Part shown: one piece after another, positions 1-10,380 of the stretch
Position numbering within the stretch: the stretch's first letter is position 1
Layout of the letters: each line of letters opens with the position of its first letter
From: Curvularia sp. ZM96
Lineage: Eukaryota > Ascomycota > Dothideomycetes > Pleosporales > Pleosporaceae
Length of the DNA: 64,000 nucleotides
Reading direction: 5' to 3'
Assembly (NCBI GenBank): GCA_022457065.1
Contig: JAJGBQ010000002.1
Coordinates: 2,170,001-2,234,000, forward strand
Position numbers and translations under genes: made by a program
The notes under the pieces: model-generated
What the model was told of the DNA's origin: nothing
The model's input: the letters and a program-made list of their open reading frames with translations, nothing else
Databases searched by the model: none

Positions 1-258
1 GCCTTGGACTTCTGCTACGTCGCCCAGGGCATCATTGATGTCTTCTGGGAGGGTGGCGTCTGGGTCTGGGACGTCTGCGCCGGTTGGATCATCCTTGAGG
101 AGGCCGGTGGCATTGTGGCTAGCGCGAACCCTGGGGACTGGGACCCTACTCTGGAGGGTCGTTTATACTTTGCCGTTCGCCGCGCCCAGCCAGAGGAGCA
201 GAAGGCTGTGGTTGAAGAACTCTGGGGCATTATGGGTGATCGCAAGTTCGTTTACTAG
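1..258 (+). CDS. inositol monophosphatase family protein, 3' end only
   Basis: The reading frame is open from the window edge to a TAG at 256-258, so only the last 85 codons are present. The motif WDVCAGWIILEEAGG at residues 22-36 of the fragment matches the second inositol-monophosphatase signature (WD..A...I..EAGG), in which the Asp binds catalytic metal. The family dephosphorylates inositol monophosphate or related phosphate esters with Mg2+. Fungal members include the inositol monophosphatases proper and QutG-like proteins of quinate clusters. The catalytic N-terminal half lies outside the window, so the subfamily cannot be decided. The tail with VRRAQPEEQKAVVEELW is ordinary C-terminal helix. 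Confidence 0.85.
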   Translation, partial: ALDFCYVAQGIIDVFWEGGVWVWDVCAGWIILEEAGGIVASANPGDWDPTLEGRLYFAVRRAQPEEQKAVVEELWGIMGDRKFVY

Positions 259-868
259 AGCGGGAAAGACTGATATTCTGGGCGACTTTTATTTTGTTTT
301 TCTTACTATGACAGGAAAGATTTCATGCCAGGTTATCGGATAGATGGCTTCAAAGGCGTTTTCGATTTATATAGAGTTGAATTCATTCAGTATTATATAT
401 AAGGCTCTGATGTGCAACCCGTTCATCTCGTGCTTAAATACATCTCATTTGTGAAATTCTGTAATGCAAGATTGCTCAGATGCTAGCGTCCGCGAACGCC
501 ACCCTTTGGCTGTTTCCAGCTTTGTGACAAAGACCTGTTTCACAAGCACCGATGTATAGCTCCTTCTGAAAGACTCTATGCCCTCAGTACAGCTTCCAAG
601 ATGGCTGGGTGCTGCCTGACGCATTGGCCTACACGTTTGGGCAAGCACTGTGAGCTACTTCTTCGCGCCAATCTATCATGCTTGCTCTAGCAAACTCCAA
701 TAATCAAAACCTCCCCTACAACACACTTCGACATTAGCAATTAGTACGCAGCATTTCGCCTCTCCTATACTACACGACTACTGAACACCGCATTACAAAC
801 TAGCACGAAACCTCTCCTTGTGACAGTACAAACCTCCCTGTCTATGCATCACTACAAACTGTGTTTAC
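259..868. other. intergenic, no gene seen
   Basis: This is the 3' flank of the phosphatase gene. All six frames are broken and I see no RNA gene or repeat. Confidence 0.5.
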
Positions 869-1782
869 ATGGTATTTGATTCATTGTTTAGCAACCGCCA
901 CTCCAACTCTCGACGCAATAGAACCAAGGCACGCGTCAGATCGTTTCTTCGTCGCCCACAACTATCCATCAATTTCAGAGTCTCTGCCAATCGTAGGACA
1001 GTATTTCACGTACGCAATAAACTTGGAACACATAGACGCTCGAGTAGGCCACTCTCAGCTCCAGAGCGACAGGAAGTTGCCCGCCAGCGGCTTCGAAAAT
1101 TCGAAGAGGCACGCCTCAAAGAACAAAACAAGGCCTGGCCTGCATCTCGGACCCGCAAGCCAGCTATACCAAAGCGAGAGAGACTTCCCCGTAGGCTGAA
1201 CAGCTTCCAAAGCGGAAGATTCTGAGCTCTGTGGAAGAGGACCGGGAAAGCGAGCAGTTTGATGACCACTGCTACTACTGGGGCCGTGACTTGTTTGTTC
1301 CTTCCCGCACCAGCACAAGGCGCACGCCCAGGCACTAAGTCGAAACTGAAGAACCCACTCGAACCAGGCGAGAGAAGAAAAGCTATTGAGGAGCGAAAGA
1401 AACGGAAAGAAGAGCACGCCAGAGTCAAGGCCAAAGTGAGAGCTGCCCGGAAGCTCGAGTAGGACAGATTCCGTATGAGGCTGAAGGAGCTCAAGAGAAA
1501 ACTCCTGCTTTGCTAGCCATCGTTTCTTGATCAGCTGAATTCATGGCGATTGCTCGCAGTATCCGCAGTGTTCGGTTTTCCATCAACACAGAGGCCAAAC
1601 CAGCAGCAGACTTCACTCGGTGGCCGGGGGTTTACATCCATCCTGGAGAGTTCAAGCACCCATCAGAAAGATTCAGAGAGACTGAAGCGTGGCAAAGAAT
1701 CCATAGCCGCCTGAAGAAGTGGGCAACACATGTTCAGAAGCGAATCACCGAACGACTCGATTCGAATGCGAAACGCCAATAG
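869..1782 (+). pseudogene. decayed Arg/Lys-rich gene of unknown function
   Basis: Coding texture continues for about 900 bases but jumps between frames with no plausible intron at the joins. Frame 2 runs from ATG 869 to a TGA at 1223-1225 and is rich in Arg, with an E/K/R helix near its end. Frame 1 reads from about 1201 to a TAA near 1338 and contains EEDRESEQFDDHCYYWGRD. Frame 2 resumes with an E/K/R-rich stretch ending at TAG 1460-1462. Frame 1 resumes at ATG 1543 and ends at 1782. The pattern fits a gene broken by small indels and stops, but chance ORFs in a GC-balanced leader cannot be excluded. No family was recognised. Confidence 0.35.
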
Positions 1783-2009
1783 GTCCAACACTCCTCGCCC
1801 GACAAAGATTCCTGCCATCGACACATCACTTGTTACGGATTCATCAACACCTCAAGCGCCGACAATACAACACGTCCTCTCAAATCTTTGGTCGATATCG
1901 CAAGTCTGCTAGTGTTGAGATTGGATGGCTGACGTCGTCTTTCGGAAGTGAGCACGGACCGCCCGCATCTGTGCAAGCCACGGAATTGCATCTTGTCAGA
2001 CTTTACATC

Positions 2010-3939
2010 ATGTTGGCTCGCAGTACCCGCAACCGTCTCGCAGCAGCATCGAGACAGGCATACATATGTCGGTCATGTCTAAATCGAGCTAGTACTATTC
2101 CATTGGGTGGTGTGCACTCTCCCGCCACGTCCACGACACGATCTATTCAAACCGAGACGCAGTCTCCCTCATCTTCTCAAGATCGAACTTCTTTCCGAAA
2201 GCTCTTGAAAGATGCTGCAAAACAGCAGAAAAAGGACAAAACAGCAAACTCATCTTCCGCTAAGAAGTCCAAAGATGCACGATTGGAAAAGTGGGAGTTA
2301 ACTGTCGGCATCGAGGTGCATGCTGAACTCAACACTGCGCGGAAACTTTTCTCTGGTGCTGCCACATCTGTCAGCGAGCCTCCAAACACCCATGCCGCTC
2401 TATTTGATGTCGCCTTTCCTGGAACGCAGCCTCACTTCCAAAAAGAAACTCTACTGCCAGCCTTGCGCGCCGCTATAGCTTTTCAATGCGAGATACAGCC
2501 GAAGAGCAGCTTTGACCGTAAACACTACTTCTATCAAGATCAGCCGTCGGGGTATCAAATCACGCAGTATTATGAGCCCTTTGCAAAGAATGGAAAAGTC
2601 ACGCTCTACCCTCATGACTTTCCCCCTGGTGCAGCCCCGCATTCGGAGCCTTTCGACATTGGCATCAAGCAGATACAAATGGAGCAAGACACCGCAAAGA
2701 CCATACAGCAACCACCCTCGACTCATCTGCTTGACTTCAATCGCGTCTCTCATCCCCTAATCGAGATCATCACTCTACCTCAAATTCATGACCCTGTAGT
2801 AGCTGCCGTGGTTGTCCGTAAAATACAAAACATACTCAAGTCTGTCAATGCATGCACCACTGGTATGGAGCTGGGCGGTTTGCGCGCGGATGTCAACGTC
2901 TCCGTTCGTCAACGCCACAAGGATCTATCTGAACCCGGTCATTCCTACTCCGGTATCAGCGGCTTGGGTCAGCGGACTGAGATCAAGAACTTGGCAAGTG
3001 TCAAAGCTGTCGAAGATGCCATTATCGCAGAGCGTGACCGACAAATCGATCTGCTCGAAAGCGGAGGTACTGTCGAGGGCGAGACCCGCGGGTGGACTCT
3101 TGGAAGCAAGACTACTAAACGATTGAGAGGCAAAGAGGGTGAGATTGACTACCGGTACATGCCAGACCCAGACATTGCACCTGTGATTATTGGAAAGGTG
3201 AGCTTTGCCTTGATCTCATTTTTGAGGCGACTGCTAATTGTCTTAGGATCTTGTCGAGCACCTGAAAATGACTCTGCCAAAACTTCCCGATGTCAATGTG
3301 GATACCCTCGTGCACGATTACGGTCTAACTACCAAAGATGCCATTACTCTTCTTTCGTTCGATGACGGAGAACGTTTAGAATACTACATGGATGTCGTCG
3401 CCGACTCCGTGAGCCTAGCCCATGAGCGCCATGATGATGCCTCGCTACAAGCCCTAGGCAAAATTGCAGGGAACTGGTATGCAAAACCTATCAACGTCTA
3501 CGTGAATTTATACTAATATCCATCTAGGGTACTTATGGAGCTCGGCTCTTTGTTCAAGGACGAGCCATGGGATTCCAACCGCGTTTCATCCAGAGATCTC
3601 GCGGCAGTGATATCATTCGTGCGCCGCAAAGAGATTACATCACCATCAGCCAAGCGCTTGCTTTTGATCAAATTTGAGGGTGACGAGCGTGCCGTCCAGG
3701 ACATTGTTCACCAAGAGAATCTGCTTTTGCAGCCACTCAGCCAAGAAGAATACATTAATATAGCAAAAGCACTCTTGGACGAAAACCCCAAGATGGTCAA
3801 GGATATCACTGAAAAGGGTCAGGCCAAGAAGGTAATGTGGTTTGTAGGACAGATGGTGGCGCGAGCTCCGGATGGCAGCGTCGAGCCCGGAAAAGCAAAG
3901 ATGGTGTTACAGGAATTGCTAGGTCTAGAAGGAAAGTAG
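2010..3939 (+). CDS. PET112: mitochondrial glutamyl-tRNA(Gln) amidotransferase subunit B
   Basis: GatB works with GatA-type and GatF-type subunits in mitochondria to convert Glu-tRNA(Gln) to Gln-tRNA(Gln). Exons are 2010-3197, 3247-3476 and 3528-3939, giving 609 residues. Introns of 49 and 51 bp have GT/AG ends, and the second carries a TACTAAT branch site. The first 60 residues are rich in Arg, Ser and Ala with no acidic residues, as in a mitochondrial presequence. Family blocks follow in order: LTVGIEVHAELNT at the start of the catalytic domain, HYFYQDQPSGYQITQY, GGLRADVNVSVR, RTEIKNLASVKAVEDAI and DYRYMPDPDIAP. The C-terminal part is the GatB/YqeY tRNA-binding domain. ATG 2010 is chosen because the targeting sequence follows it; the open frame upstream to 1719 has no such character. 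Confidence 0.95.
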
Positions 3940-4375
3940 GGATAGCTTGGCGGACTTTCTAATGCAACCTGCCCCTATTACTGGCTCGTACCGGGTATTG
4001 TATACGCTTGATTGACAACTGCAGGGGTCTGGTACTCGCCACCACCAGGGCTTGATGTTCTACCAAATCAATATCTAAGACCCGCGATCGCATAAAGAAT
4101 GGCTGATCCCTGAACCCCGATAATGACACCTGCGGCATACAGCAAAGCTCAAGACAAAAACCCAAATGTGTGTATCCGAGACGAAAGATGTAATTTCAAG
4201 GCCTACACAACATAATTCAGTCGCCATCCTGTCTTCCGGCCTGGATTCTATCCGTAACCCCAGGTTTACCACATTTCAGCTCACAAATCCTCAGTTTTCC
4301 CATTCTGAGCTTCCTACAATGTCTGCCTGAACACCCCTATTCTATTCACCCAAGCTTCACATCTACCTTTCAGAA
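3940..4375. other. intergenic, no gene seen
   Basis: This is the gap between GatB and the next plus-strand gene. Nothing beyond expected untranslated sequence is visible. Confidence 0.5.
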
Positions 4376-7031
4376 ATGTCTGCCGAGCAGAAAGCGATAT
4401 ACCTTCAGGTCTGCGAACGTATCGCTGCAATCCGACACGATAGCGATATGATCAAACGCAAAATTTCAGGCAGTGTAAACCGAAGTGGTCTGGGCTGGAA
4501 AGGTGAATCAGCGCGGCGCGCGCTCGCTGCATCGCTTAGTGTGCACTTTGCACAGAGCGGTGGTGATGGGCATTTGCAGATCCGGCATCCAGGCGAGGCC
4601 GAAACAAGCAAAAAGGTATATGAGAAGAGAAAGGATGGAAAACTTAAAAAGAAAGAGTTGAAGCGAGGGCAGGAGGGGGTCTGTGAGAGGAGTGATAGCA
4701 TGGAGCCGCTAAGAGGCAGACCTGGAGAAGGGATAGTGAAAGAGGAGACGGAGAGCTATGTGGGATGGTATACTCTCAATAGCAGGAAGATGAGGAAGAA
4801 GAAGTTAGAAGAGGTGCAGGAAATGTATCTAAGTGGGCGGCGTTTTGCTCCTGTGAGTTCGCATGCAAAGTCAGGGGGGAGAAGATCCATGACCACAACC
4901 CCAATCTCCAGTTCTAGAAAGGCGCATGCTAACTATAACATGTGTAGATTTTTAGAAATGAAGAGACATCACTGAAACAGGTACCGAAGGAGTTCGCGGG
5001 TACCCGACATATTACACGGGAGGCGATGACGTTTCCATCCCACCACCGCAACAACGCGCAAGTCAAAGTATCATCGAATCCCGACTCGGAAGTCCACGAT
5101 CTCGTCATCTCCAACCACGCACACTCCACAGCTGTTCCCGTCCGCAGTAAACCCGAACTCAGTACCAACTATGACCATGCTGGAAATCAATGCTCTCGTT
5201 CCGAACCTTACTACCCCTCCTCCGCACCAGCCCCCTTGCCCCAACCTCCTACCGCATCGCGATCCTGCCGCCCCATAACCCCATCGACAGTGCAGCATCC
5301 AAAATTCTCCATATGGCCTCTTGACCGCAGCATCCAGCCTCTCGCGAATCAGCACCGGCCATCGCCTGCACTCATTTCTTCTTTTTCTACTGCCCGGCCT
5401 TCTCCTGCAGCGTCCCGAACCCGCAGCCGAACCGCAAAGCAGGACCAACCGCACTCCTCTGCGAAACTTGTTGACGAGAAGGAAAAAAAGAGCAGGAATA
5501 CTAAGGAACATCAAAATGATGACAATGATGTAGTTTTTCCACCCAACCACCCTTTTCACGGCCTCGATGCGCAGCAGAGACGAACGTACTGGGATACGCT
5601 GTCTTTGTACCACTCCAATTTATCAAGTGCGGATCCCAAGAATTCTTCACTTTTGGTTAAGCGCAATTGGAAGGCTCAACAAAGTCGGGCTGCTTTTTCG
5701 CCTGTAGGACACGGAATCTGTGGTTCGGTGGCGCATTTGTACGGAGAAGGAGCTGCGGCAGATATTGAGTGCGCGGTTATTCATAGTTTCAGCCTCGAGA
5801 CGAGGGTTCTGGTACAGAGGACGATGGGTCGGGTATCGGAGGCGACGAGTAGGGCTGTGAGGTTAGTCAGGAGCGAAGGAAGCCTAAGCACTGCAGTAAG
5901 AGAAGATGCTGGAGAAGAGAGAGTGGGAAGGAAGAAGGGCAGCGCCAGTAAGCTCCGGGATACGTTTACTTGCCGGCCTGGAGCATCTACCCCAGAGGTT
6001 CCTGCAAGAACAGTTGAGAATGAAGTGCAGCCCGTTGATGTGGCTGCCGTGCCTAAGAAATACGGCATGGCGTATCTAGCCAGGAAAATGCGGTCCACCC
6101 CTGGATTGTGTAAAAGATCGAAAAACGAGCAAAAGAAAGTTCATGAAGAGGATCAAGATACAAGAGAGGCAGCAGATCAACAAAACATGCAGCACGACAC
6201 CAGTGCTGGTAGAAAGAGCGGAGAAGAAGAACTCGAGACGCCCAAGTCAGAGTCCAGAAAAGAAGATTCTACGAACGAAACCGATCAGGTCGCGCCTCAA
6301 CCAGCCCAGCTCCCAAAGGACATCGACCAAACACCAGAAAATACACCATCCGCATCTCCTGCCACACCTAAATTTCCCTCATCTGCACCAGTTCATACCA
6401 GCACCTTACCTCGCGCACAATCTCAATCCCCAGCTTCCTCTCTAGTAATCCCAAGAATAAGAGCAACATCGCAGCCTCCCCAGCCCCAGCAAAGACGCTG
6501 CGTCTCCTCCGGCTCCCTAACCCTCAGCGACCGCCTACGCACAACCCGCCTCGAAGACCTTCGTCTCCGCTCCGAAACAGCCCAGGAAATACGCAACTTG
6601 ATGCTCGACATCGACCGAGACCGGACACAGAGTTTATCTAGCGCTACTAGTGCTACTATGCAGCGACAAAGCCTAAGCCTGGCAAATCATACCGAACTCC
6701 CCGGTGGCTTTACAACTACCGACCGTGTAAGTTTTAACTTCCCTCTCTCTGGTCTTCTTTCACGCCACAAAACCACCAAACTCATTACCCACGCACTAAC
6801 CTGCCTTTCTCAAAGAAACTCTCAAGCTCATCCTCCCACCGCACGCCATCCCTTCATGACACAATAGAACGGCAGTTCCAGCCTAGACGCAATTCCAACA
6901 TAAACGACAATGACGACACCAATGACCCAACTACTTCACGCCAGCACTACCAAGACCAAAAGCCCGTCCGCTTACAGCCAAGCCACTCGACGCTGCCGAG
7001 GAGCTACAAGGCGCCAGATGTACATGAGTGA
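4376..7031 (+). CDS. conserved-looking disordered protein of unknown function, 823 aa
   Basis: Three exons, 4376-4852, 4948-6726 and 6816-7031, join in frame. Intron 1 (95 bp) has GTGAGT, a GCTAACT branch site and TGTAG. Intron 2 (89 bp) has GTAAGT, ACTAAC and AAAG. The stop is TGA 7029-7031. The N-terminal 60 residues look structured, with a helix around YLQVCERIAAIRHDSDMIKR. A second compact region, roughly residues 330-430, has FPPNHPFHGLDAQQRRTYWD and a segment with Cys, His and Tyr. The rest is Ser/Pro/Gln/Glu-rich and probably disordered, with repeated Arg-Ser patches near the C terminus (LSDRLRTTRLEDLRLRSETA looks helical). There is no signal peptide or membrane span. I recognise no domain. 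The frame-preserving introns and long open exon make it a real gene. Confidence 0.8.
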
Positions 7032-7798
7032 GTTCGCGTATGACGAGATTGCGGAAGCAGTCTATATGAGAAGAATAAGGAGGTGATTACTGCATCTTCT
7101 ATCACTCTTACTCCCGGCCTCATATATCCAATCATACGAAGGTCAGCATCAACATCATACACCGAAGAGTGCAGCGAGAAAAGCAAATGGTAGCAAACGC
7201 AGGACATTCCTCACCATCTTACTTCATCTTACCTCTTCGTTCTCTTTGACCAGTCGCTCTTCATACCTCGAGAGGGAAGGGGACCTTGTCTCTTACACAT
7301 CCTCAATTCAAGACGGTAAAGATAATGTCACGATGTACATTGAGTAGGACGGCAGAAGTGCGTGCGCGCGAGATAGAGTTCTTGTATTTAAGAAAAATTA
7401 ATACCCATCCACTTGTAATGGAATAATTATTGTAGTAGAACGCTAAGTCGATGTTCTTCTATAAGAATAATAATGAGAATTGTATAACTAAATGTAATAC
7501 GTTTAGTACCAAGGTATCTTAACGGTAATCATTTTGTGGACGGTTCTACAGCCTCATTTCTACATATACTATCGTCAAGCTCGCATTAGGGTGGCTCGGC
7601 ATGCACCATGTCCTCGCCCGCAGCCGCTGCGCAGGAGGCTACGGCAGATGGATGCGCCTACCATCTCTACGCCGCCGCAGCTGCAACCTTGACGCTAGGC
7701 TCCTCGCACACAATATCTTTACAGCCGAGCGCTCTTACATATCCTATGCAACCCCATCAAATTTTAGCATGCAGCCTGCTAACAGTGATGGGCAGTAG
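7032..7798. other. AT-rich intergenic stretch
   Basis: Bases about 7370-7560 are clearly more AT-rich than the surroundings and full of stops in all frames. They could be a mutated transposon relic or simple promoter DNA. No terminal repeats were found. Confidence 0.4.
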
Positions 7799-8656
7799 GC
7801 TAAGTTGACAAGGCGAGTGGCATTTCGAGGTGTTTCTATCATCTACCGCATCCACATTCATGTCCCAACCGTCAAGGCGTGGGTGAACGCCGAGTGCGAG
7901 ACCTTCTGGGCAGAATACAAGGATATTCAAGTTCCTAACTACGGTCTAGTATCAGAGCGCATCTATTCTCTGCCGCTACCGGTGCGCTCAGCCTTAGTGG
8001 ATGCCTTCGCGCCGAAAGCTATTCGGGAGAGAAAGCACGAGTTTCTCGCCCTTCAAAAGAACAAAGACTGCCTTATTAGACTCTACTTGGGCAGGCGCAA
8101 TGACGATGCTCCGCCCGTCGCACCAGAAAAGTTTCACCTGCGAAATTTCCCCCTTCACGTCAACGAGATGGAGAGACTCAAGCTCGACACCACCTACTTC
8201 GCGGAGCTGATGGCGCAGGCCCTGGCAATTATGCACTGGCGTGCCGGCATAGATGCTAACGACGTCGAGTTTGTCCTCGGTAGCTCGCCTCAGATCGCAG
8301 AAGGGCCCACCGCCGAGGAAGTGAAGCAAGTCGACAAAGATACAGCTGCGATGTTCTCCCGTTACGACTTCCATCACCGCACCATTTCTGTCTGGCTCCT
8401 CGACTTCAACCAATGCAAGTCGTTCAACAAGGACGAGAACGGCCTGAAGCAACTCGTGGATGCATTCTATTGGAACGATCCCTATTACCCTCGTCCTACG
8501 TCCACAAACCCCAAGGACAAAGACCTGTGGAGAGCCTTTGCCAAGCACTATCTCGCGGTCTCCGCAGAGTTTACAAACTCCATTATGCCACAGGAATTCA
8601 TCGCCAGTGTAGAAGAGCGAGCAAAGAAACGGTCGGTCAACAGTTTATTTGGTTGA
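7799..8656 (+). pseudogene. DUF3669-type protein lacking a start codon (truncated or miss-spliced 5' end)
   Basis: Frame 2 is open from after TAG 7796-7798 to TGA 8654-8656. The C-terminal part matches the fungal DUF3669 family: SERIYSLPLPVRSALVDAF, NKDCLIRLYLGRR, FHLRNFPLHVNEMERLKLD, GIDANDVEFVLGSS, VWLLDFNQCKSF and a WNDPYYPRP block are in the order and spacing expected. Known members have about 100-150 more N-terminal residues with a kinase-like glycine-rich loop. Here that part is missing, and the first in-frame ATG falls well inside the domain (around MERLKLD). No upstream exon with convincing splice sites was found, so I read it as 5'-truncated. An undetected distant exon is the alternative. 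The function of the family is unknown. Confidence 0.55.
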
Positions 8657-9310
8657 ATGCGTCATTCTACAAAGTAGGAACACCATCACTTTTGAAAGTA
8701 GTTGTATTTGTCACGGTTACTTAATATTCTACTATATTCTTAGCAATTAGAACTCTACTTTTAAAATTAGCTGTAGTTGTCACAGTTATTTTTTACTTTG
8801 TTGACAGCGTAAGTGAACTCGTGTTGATTTTCCAGGTTTACTGGGTGGTTCAGAGACTGGGGATGACATTAATTGCGTTAAGTAGACGATATTCTAAGGC
8901 TGAGAAGTATACATGAAGACTGTTTGATTAGCCCGAACACACGAAAGCAGCGTATGAACGACCGTACAGACATAGTGTACGTCGCCAGTAACCACACCAT
9001 GGCATGGCGAACGGATCGCATGATCTTACGACCTGTTGTCAGTAAAGCATCACTTCGGCTCAACATCACGACATCACTTCACGCAAAAACTCATGGCACG
9101 TGCCCGAAGTACGTACAACACTCGCAGACCCCTTCACAGGGTTGCTGGGTATCCAAGGTTGATTCAGGAATGGTCATATTATCTATGAAACATTCCTCAG
9201 CCACCACGCTGAATGCGAGTCTACACAGGCCCGTAGGCTCTGTGGACCCTAAGACCCTATCCTTTTGTGTGATCCGAGACGCCATATCATGTACATCGTG
9301 CTGTAACTGT
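8657..9310. other. intergenic between the DUF3669 remnant and RPL28
   Basis: The left part is AT-rich and contains the duplicated segment listed separately. The right part is the 3' flank of RPL28. No gene was seen. Confidence 0.45.
8688..8796. repeat. imperfect direct repeat, two copies of about 40 bp
   Basis: The copies start at 8688 (ACTTTTGAAAGTAGTTGTAT) and 8757 (ACTTTTAAAATTAGCTGTAG), 69 bases apart. Each continues through TTTGTCACGGTTA or TTGTCACAGTTA. They look like an old tandem duplication just downstream of the DUF3669 remnant. Confidence 0.5.
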
Positions 9311-10042
9311 TTATGCGACGAGCTGAACGACACCACCAGCCTCCTTGATCTTCTTCTCAGCCTCGGCGCTGACGTAGCGGGCGCGGACGACAATTGGGAC
9401 GGCGGGGAGACGGCCCTTGCCGAGGAGCTTGGCGTAGCCGTAGTCGAGGAGGTTGAGGACGGGAGCGTTGCCGCTCTTCTTGGTGAGGTACTCCTCACGC
9501 TTCTCGGCGGGGATGAGCGACCAGAGCTTGTCCAGGTCTGCAACTTGTTAGATTTTCAACGCAGACGCGCACGACGAGGCTTAGGCTTACTGATAACGGG
9601 CTTCCAGAAAAGGTTCTGCATCTTGTGGAAGTAACGCATACCGACCTTTCCGAAGTAACCGGGGTGGTACTTGTCAATGTTGGTGCGGTGGTGGTGTTGA
9701 CCACCCTAAAGGCCTTGTTAGTGACATCGCATAATTGTATAAGACGAGTCGAAACTTACGGCCATACCACGACCACCGGGATGCTTCCTGTGCTTTCCGA
9801 CACGTCCGTGACCAGCGGAGACGTCTATACAACAATTAGCCTTGTGTGCTTCTTCAGTGTCTTTCTCCAGCTCCAGCGACTCGTCTTCCTCTCCTTCCTC
9901 CAAGGCGCAAACATCAACACGTCTGCATCAATCGAGCGCCGAAGGGAGAAGTGCGGAGGGCAATCGAGTCGCTTTTGCAGAGAGTGATTTGGTGTAACGT
10001 ACGGCCGCGGTGCTTGCGAGTCTTGGTCAGTCGGGTAGGCAT
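9311..10042 (-). CDS. RPL28: 60S ribosomal protein uL15 (L28/L27a)
   Basis: This is a structural protein of the large ribosomal subunit near the peptidyl-transferase region. Coding exons on the minus strand are 10042-10003, 9824-9760, 9705-9591 and 9537-9311, giving 148 residues, the usual length. Introns are 178, 54 and 53 bp. The split codon at the first junction restores HRGHVSAGHGRVGKHRKHPG, the glycine- and histidine-rich N-terminal extension typical of eukaryotic uL15. GGQHHHRTNIDKYHPGYFGK and YFHKMQNLFWKPV follow, and the protein ends EAGGVVQLVA. The long first intron only 40 nt after the start codon is a common layout for fungal ribosomal protein genes. Confidence 0.97.
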
Positions 10043-10380
10043 GTTGACTGTCGCTGTTTGGTTAGTTGCGAGAGACTGAAAGTTCGATCGTAGCGGCTGT
10101 TTTGTCCCAGTGGGCAGAAGCCCTAAGCGAGAAGGCGCTAACGTCGGCACGGTGGTTTCTCCGAAGGTCACGTGACTAGCTCTACAGTCTATACTCCAGT
10201 CGCTCAAGTCGAGAGGCATTGTGCAGAACATCAAGGTTGAAACAACACCTATTGAGCGATCACATGGTCAGATGAAAATGATCAAAGAGTAATTAAAACA
10301 TGTCCCTATCTCGTCACGACCGTATGCGCCACGCTCCCGCTCTCGCTATGCAATACACACTATCAACGTCCAATGCCACT
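10043..10380. other. RPL28 promoter and SEC24 3' flank
   Basis: This 338-bp spacer lies between two minus-strand genes. It holds candidate ribosomal-protein promoter motifs (separate entry) and no ORF of note. Confidence 0.6.
10119..10176 (-). promoter_or_regulatory. candidate RPL28 promoter elements
   Basis: AGCCCTAA lies at 10119-10126 and a perfect 10-bp palindrome GTCACGTGAC at 10167-10176, which are 77 and 125 bp upstream of the RPL28 ATG. The palindrome contains a CACGTG E-box and an AGTCAC-like half that resembles the Homol-D element of ribosomal protein genes in other ascomycetes. CCCTAA-type boxes also occur there. Function is inferred from position and similarity only. Confidence 0.4.

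Noticed and set aside
8924..9634. 236-codon plus-strand ORF
   Set aside because: It lies antisense over RPL28 exons 3-4, and its long acidic run is the mirror of conserved ribosomal protein codons.
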